This document shows, one piece after another, positions 62,486 through 64,000 of a DNA stretch of 64,000 bases. Position 1 is the stretch's first letter. The number at the start of each line of letters is the position of its first letter. Position numbers and translations under genes: made by a program. Source of the DNA: Thermococcus henrietii (lineage in GTDB: Archaea > Methanobacteriota_B > Thermococci > Thermococcales > Thermococcaceae); assembly GCF_900198835.1 (NCBI RefSeq), contig NZ_LT900021.1, forward strand, positions 1,364,001 through 1,428,000, in the 5' to 3' direction. The notes under the pieces are model-generated. The model was given only the letters and a program-made list of their open reading frames with translations, was not told where the DNA came from and ran no database searches.

Positions 62486-63904
62486 TCACGGCCTCCTCAG
62501 CGGTATGTCCCTAAGCCTCGCGTGCGCTCCGCCCATCCAGACGGGGACGCCCTGTCCCGGCTCGCCCTTGCCACAGGTTCCGGGGTAGAACTCAACCTCC
62601 TTACCAACGGCGTCAACACTGCTCCACAAAGCTCTCGTGGTTATCTCGAGGATTGGCCTCCTGACCGGGTGTTTTATCTCTCCGTTCTCGATGAGATAAG
62701 CTTCCCTGCCGATGTACCTCTGCTGGTAGCGCCTGTCGTCTATGTTCCACTCGTTGAAGGACACCATGTAGACGCCGAGCTTTACGTCCTCAATCAGCTC
62801 CTCGAAGGAGTGGTCACCGGGGGCTAAGTAAGTGTTGGCCATCCTCACTATCGGCTCGCGGTTGTAGTTTATCGCCCTCGCGGCCGCGTTCGAGCGCTGG
62901 CCGAGCTTTCTGGCGTACTCCCTGTTGGTTAGGAACTCGGTTATGATTCCGTTCCTTATGAGGTATCTCGGGCGAGCCTTAACGCCCTCGTCGTCATACA
63001 GATAGAAGCCCCAGCTGTTCGGAATCGTCGGGTCGTCTATGACAGTGACTACCTCGCTCCCGATTCTCTCGCCGAGCATATCGGGCTTGACAAAGCTCTC
63101 CCCTGCCTGCGCCGCCTCCCTTCCGAAAATCCTGTCGGACTCGTAGGGGTGGCCGACGCTTTCGTGAACCGCTATACCAGCAACTTCCGGGCTTATGACG
63201 AGGTCAACCCTTCCCTCCGGTGGCTTCTTGCCCTCGGTTATGAGCCTCTTCAGGGCTTTGACGTCCTTCACCGCCCAGTTCCAAGGCTCGTCCCTCTCGA
63301 TTAGCTCAAAACCGCCGGAGAAGGCCCTCTGGACGAAGGGCGCCTGCTCCATCTGGCCGTTCTCGAAGACGACGAGGTTGTAGACAACGGAAACGCGCGG
63401 GATTTTGCTCTTCACGTAGGCGCCTTCGCTGTTGACGAAGACCTTCTTCCAGAGCTGGTCGGAGTACATTAAATAGCGCATCGGCACGTTGACACCGGTG
63501 GCCTTGACTTCCTCCTCGATTTTCCTGAGGATTTCGAGCTTCTCTTCAGGGGAAATGTCGCGGAAGTCCTTCTTCATCTTGACCTTGTAGGAAACGCGGT
63601 GGAAGTCCTCCTCGCTGAACTCAATCGGCTCGTTTCTAACCTGGGAAGCCGCTTTCGCCAGCTTGACGGCCCTCTTAACGGCCTCGGCAACGCTTTCCCT
63701 TGTCAGAACGTTCGTGCTCGCGAACCCCATTCCGCCGTCGGCGAGAACCCTTATCCCGATTCCCCTGTCGGCCTCAATGTCCATTCCCTCGGGAGAACCG
63801 TTCTTCATGGCCAGGTGAGTCCCGCTCTTCTCCTCGTAGCGGGCCTCGGCGTAGCTGGCCCCAAGCTCAAGGGCCTTTTCGACCGCGAACTCCAAAAGCT
63901 CCAT
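62486..63904 (-). CDS. tldD: TldD family zinc metalloprotease (catalytic subunit), pair 2
   Basis: 472 aa from ATG 63904 (GAGGTGATG upstream). HESVGH at residues 247-252 is the zinc motif; also YDDEGVKARPRYLIRNGIITEFLTNREYA and a C-terminal GTCGKGEPGQGVPVWMGGAHARL. Paired with the tldE at 61153. This pair is clearly diverged from the pair at 17703-20406 and is not a recent duplication. Confidence 0.92.
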   Translation of the reverse strand: MELLEFAVEKALELGASYAEARYEEKSGTHLAMKNGSPEGMDIEADRGIGIRVLADGGMGFASTNVLTRESVAEAVKRAVKLAKAASQVRNEPIEFSEEDFHRVSYKVKMKKDFRDISPEEKLEILRKIEEEVKATGVNVPMRYLMYSDQLWKKVFVNSEGAYVKSKIPRVSVVYNLVVFENGQMEQAPFVQRAFSGGFELIERDEPWNWAVKDVKALKRLITEGKKPPEGRVDLVISPEVAGIAVHESVGHPYESDRIFGREAAQAGESFVKPDMLGERIGSEVVTVIDDPTIPNSWGFYLYDDEGVKARPRYLIRNGIITEFLTNREYARKLGQRSNAAARAINYNREPIVRMANTYLAPGDHSFEELIEDVKLGVYMVSFNEWNIDDRRYQQRYIGREAYLIENGEIKHPVRRPILEITTRALWSSVDAVGKEVEFYPGTCGKGEPGQGVPVWMGGAHARLRDIPLRRP

Positions 63905-64000
63905 GCACATCACCTCGGATTACTGCATAGAATAGTTCACGGAGGAGTATAAAAGTCTTTTCGTTCAGATGGCGGTCGAAAGGAAGCGCAACTTGAGCAG

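Overview
The window is chromosomal DNA of a hyperthermophilic archaeon of the order Thermococcales, most likely a GC-rich Thermococcus. Supporting this: archaeal ribosomal proteins (L7Ae, S28e, L24e) beside aIF5B/IF2, an ADP-forming acyl-CoA synthetase beta subunit, a CGP-CTERM surface protein, Trm5, DacZ, GGTGA-type ribosome binding sites and TATA/BRE promoters, and a C/D-box sRNA. The species cannot be fixed from sequence reading alone.

Layout. 1-141: the end of a CRISPR array, with a stand-alone cas6 at 4868-5677. 195-21503: ordinary chromosome (TatD, ferritin-like protein, MBL hydrolases, M20 peptidase, AcdB, DacZ, UbiX, Lrp regulator, YchF, oleate hydratase, two secreted proteins, TldD/TldE, Trm5). 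21960-38860: a 16.86-kb integrated element inserted in the 3' half of a tRNA-Arg(UCU) gene, bounded by 45-bp direct repeats that split its tyrosine integrase gene (int(N) right, int(C) left). 38816-63904: chromosome again (tRNA-Arg, solute-binding protein, PAPS-reductase-like enzyme, an AT-rich secreted pair, ribosomal/IF2 block, cobalamin salvage cluster, AAA ATPase with an unknown 620-aa neighbour, and a second TldD/TldE pair).

The element is the most unusual part. Its left arm carries int(C), a small putative regulator and a 1242-aa primase-helicase. Directly after that comes a 665-bp non-coding stretch of degenerate GGGGACACTGGGGACAGT-like iterons, where base composition of the top strand flips from A/C-rich to G/T-rich; I read this as the replication origin. 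The right arm carries three paralogous membrane-anchored proteins, a 652-aa secreted protein, other membrane proteins, a Cas4-like Fe-S nuclease and two small beta-rich paralogs. Most of these genes share one promoter signature (GGGGAGGCTTAAG ... ATTAGTGGTGAAAG). Further signals are tandem TTGTACAA operators at and inside int(N), two strong palindromes around an internal copy of the shared promoter in the regulator gene, a nested inverted-repeat region (36112-36274) that looks like a structured RNA, and an inverted 61-nt copy of the 5' half of the target tRNA gene plus its flank. No capsid protein or packaging ATPase was recognised, so plasmid versus virus remains open.

How the genes work together: the integrase would insert the circle into tRNA-Arg, leaving the tRNA intact and the integrase gene broken; the primase-helicase would act at the iterons; the membrane and secreted proteins would form an envelope, pilus-like or surface apparatus. 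On the chromosome, cobY, cbiP, cobT and cbiZ form a cobamide salvage and assembly set, and L7Ae-S28e-L24e-Ndk-IF2 forms a translation block.
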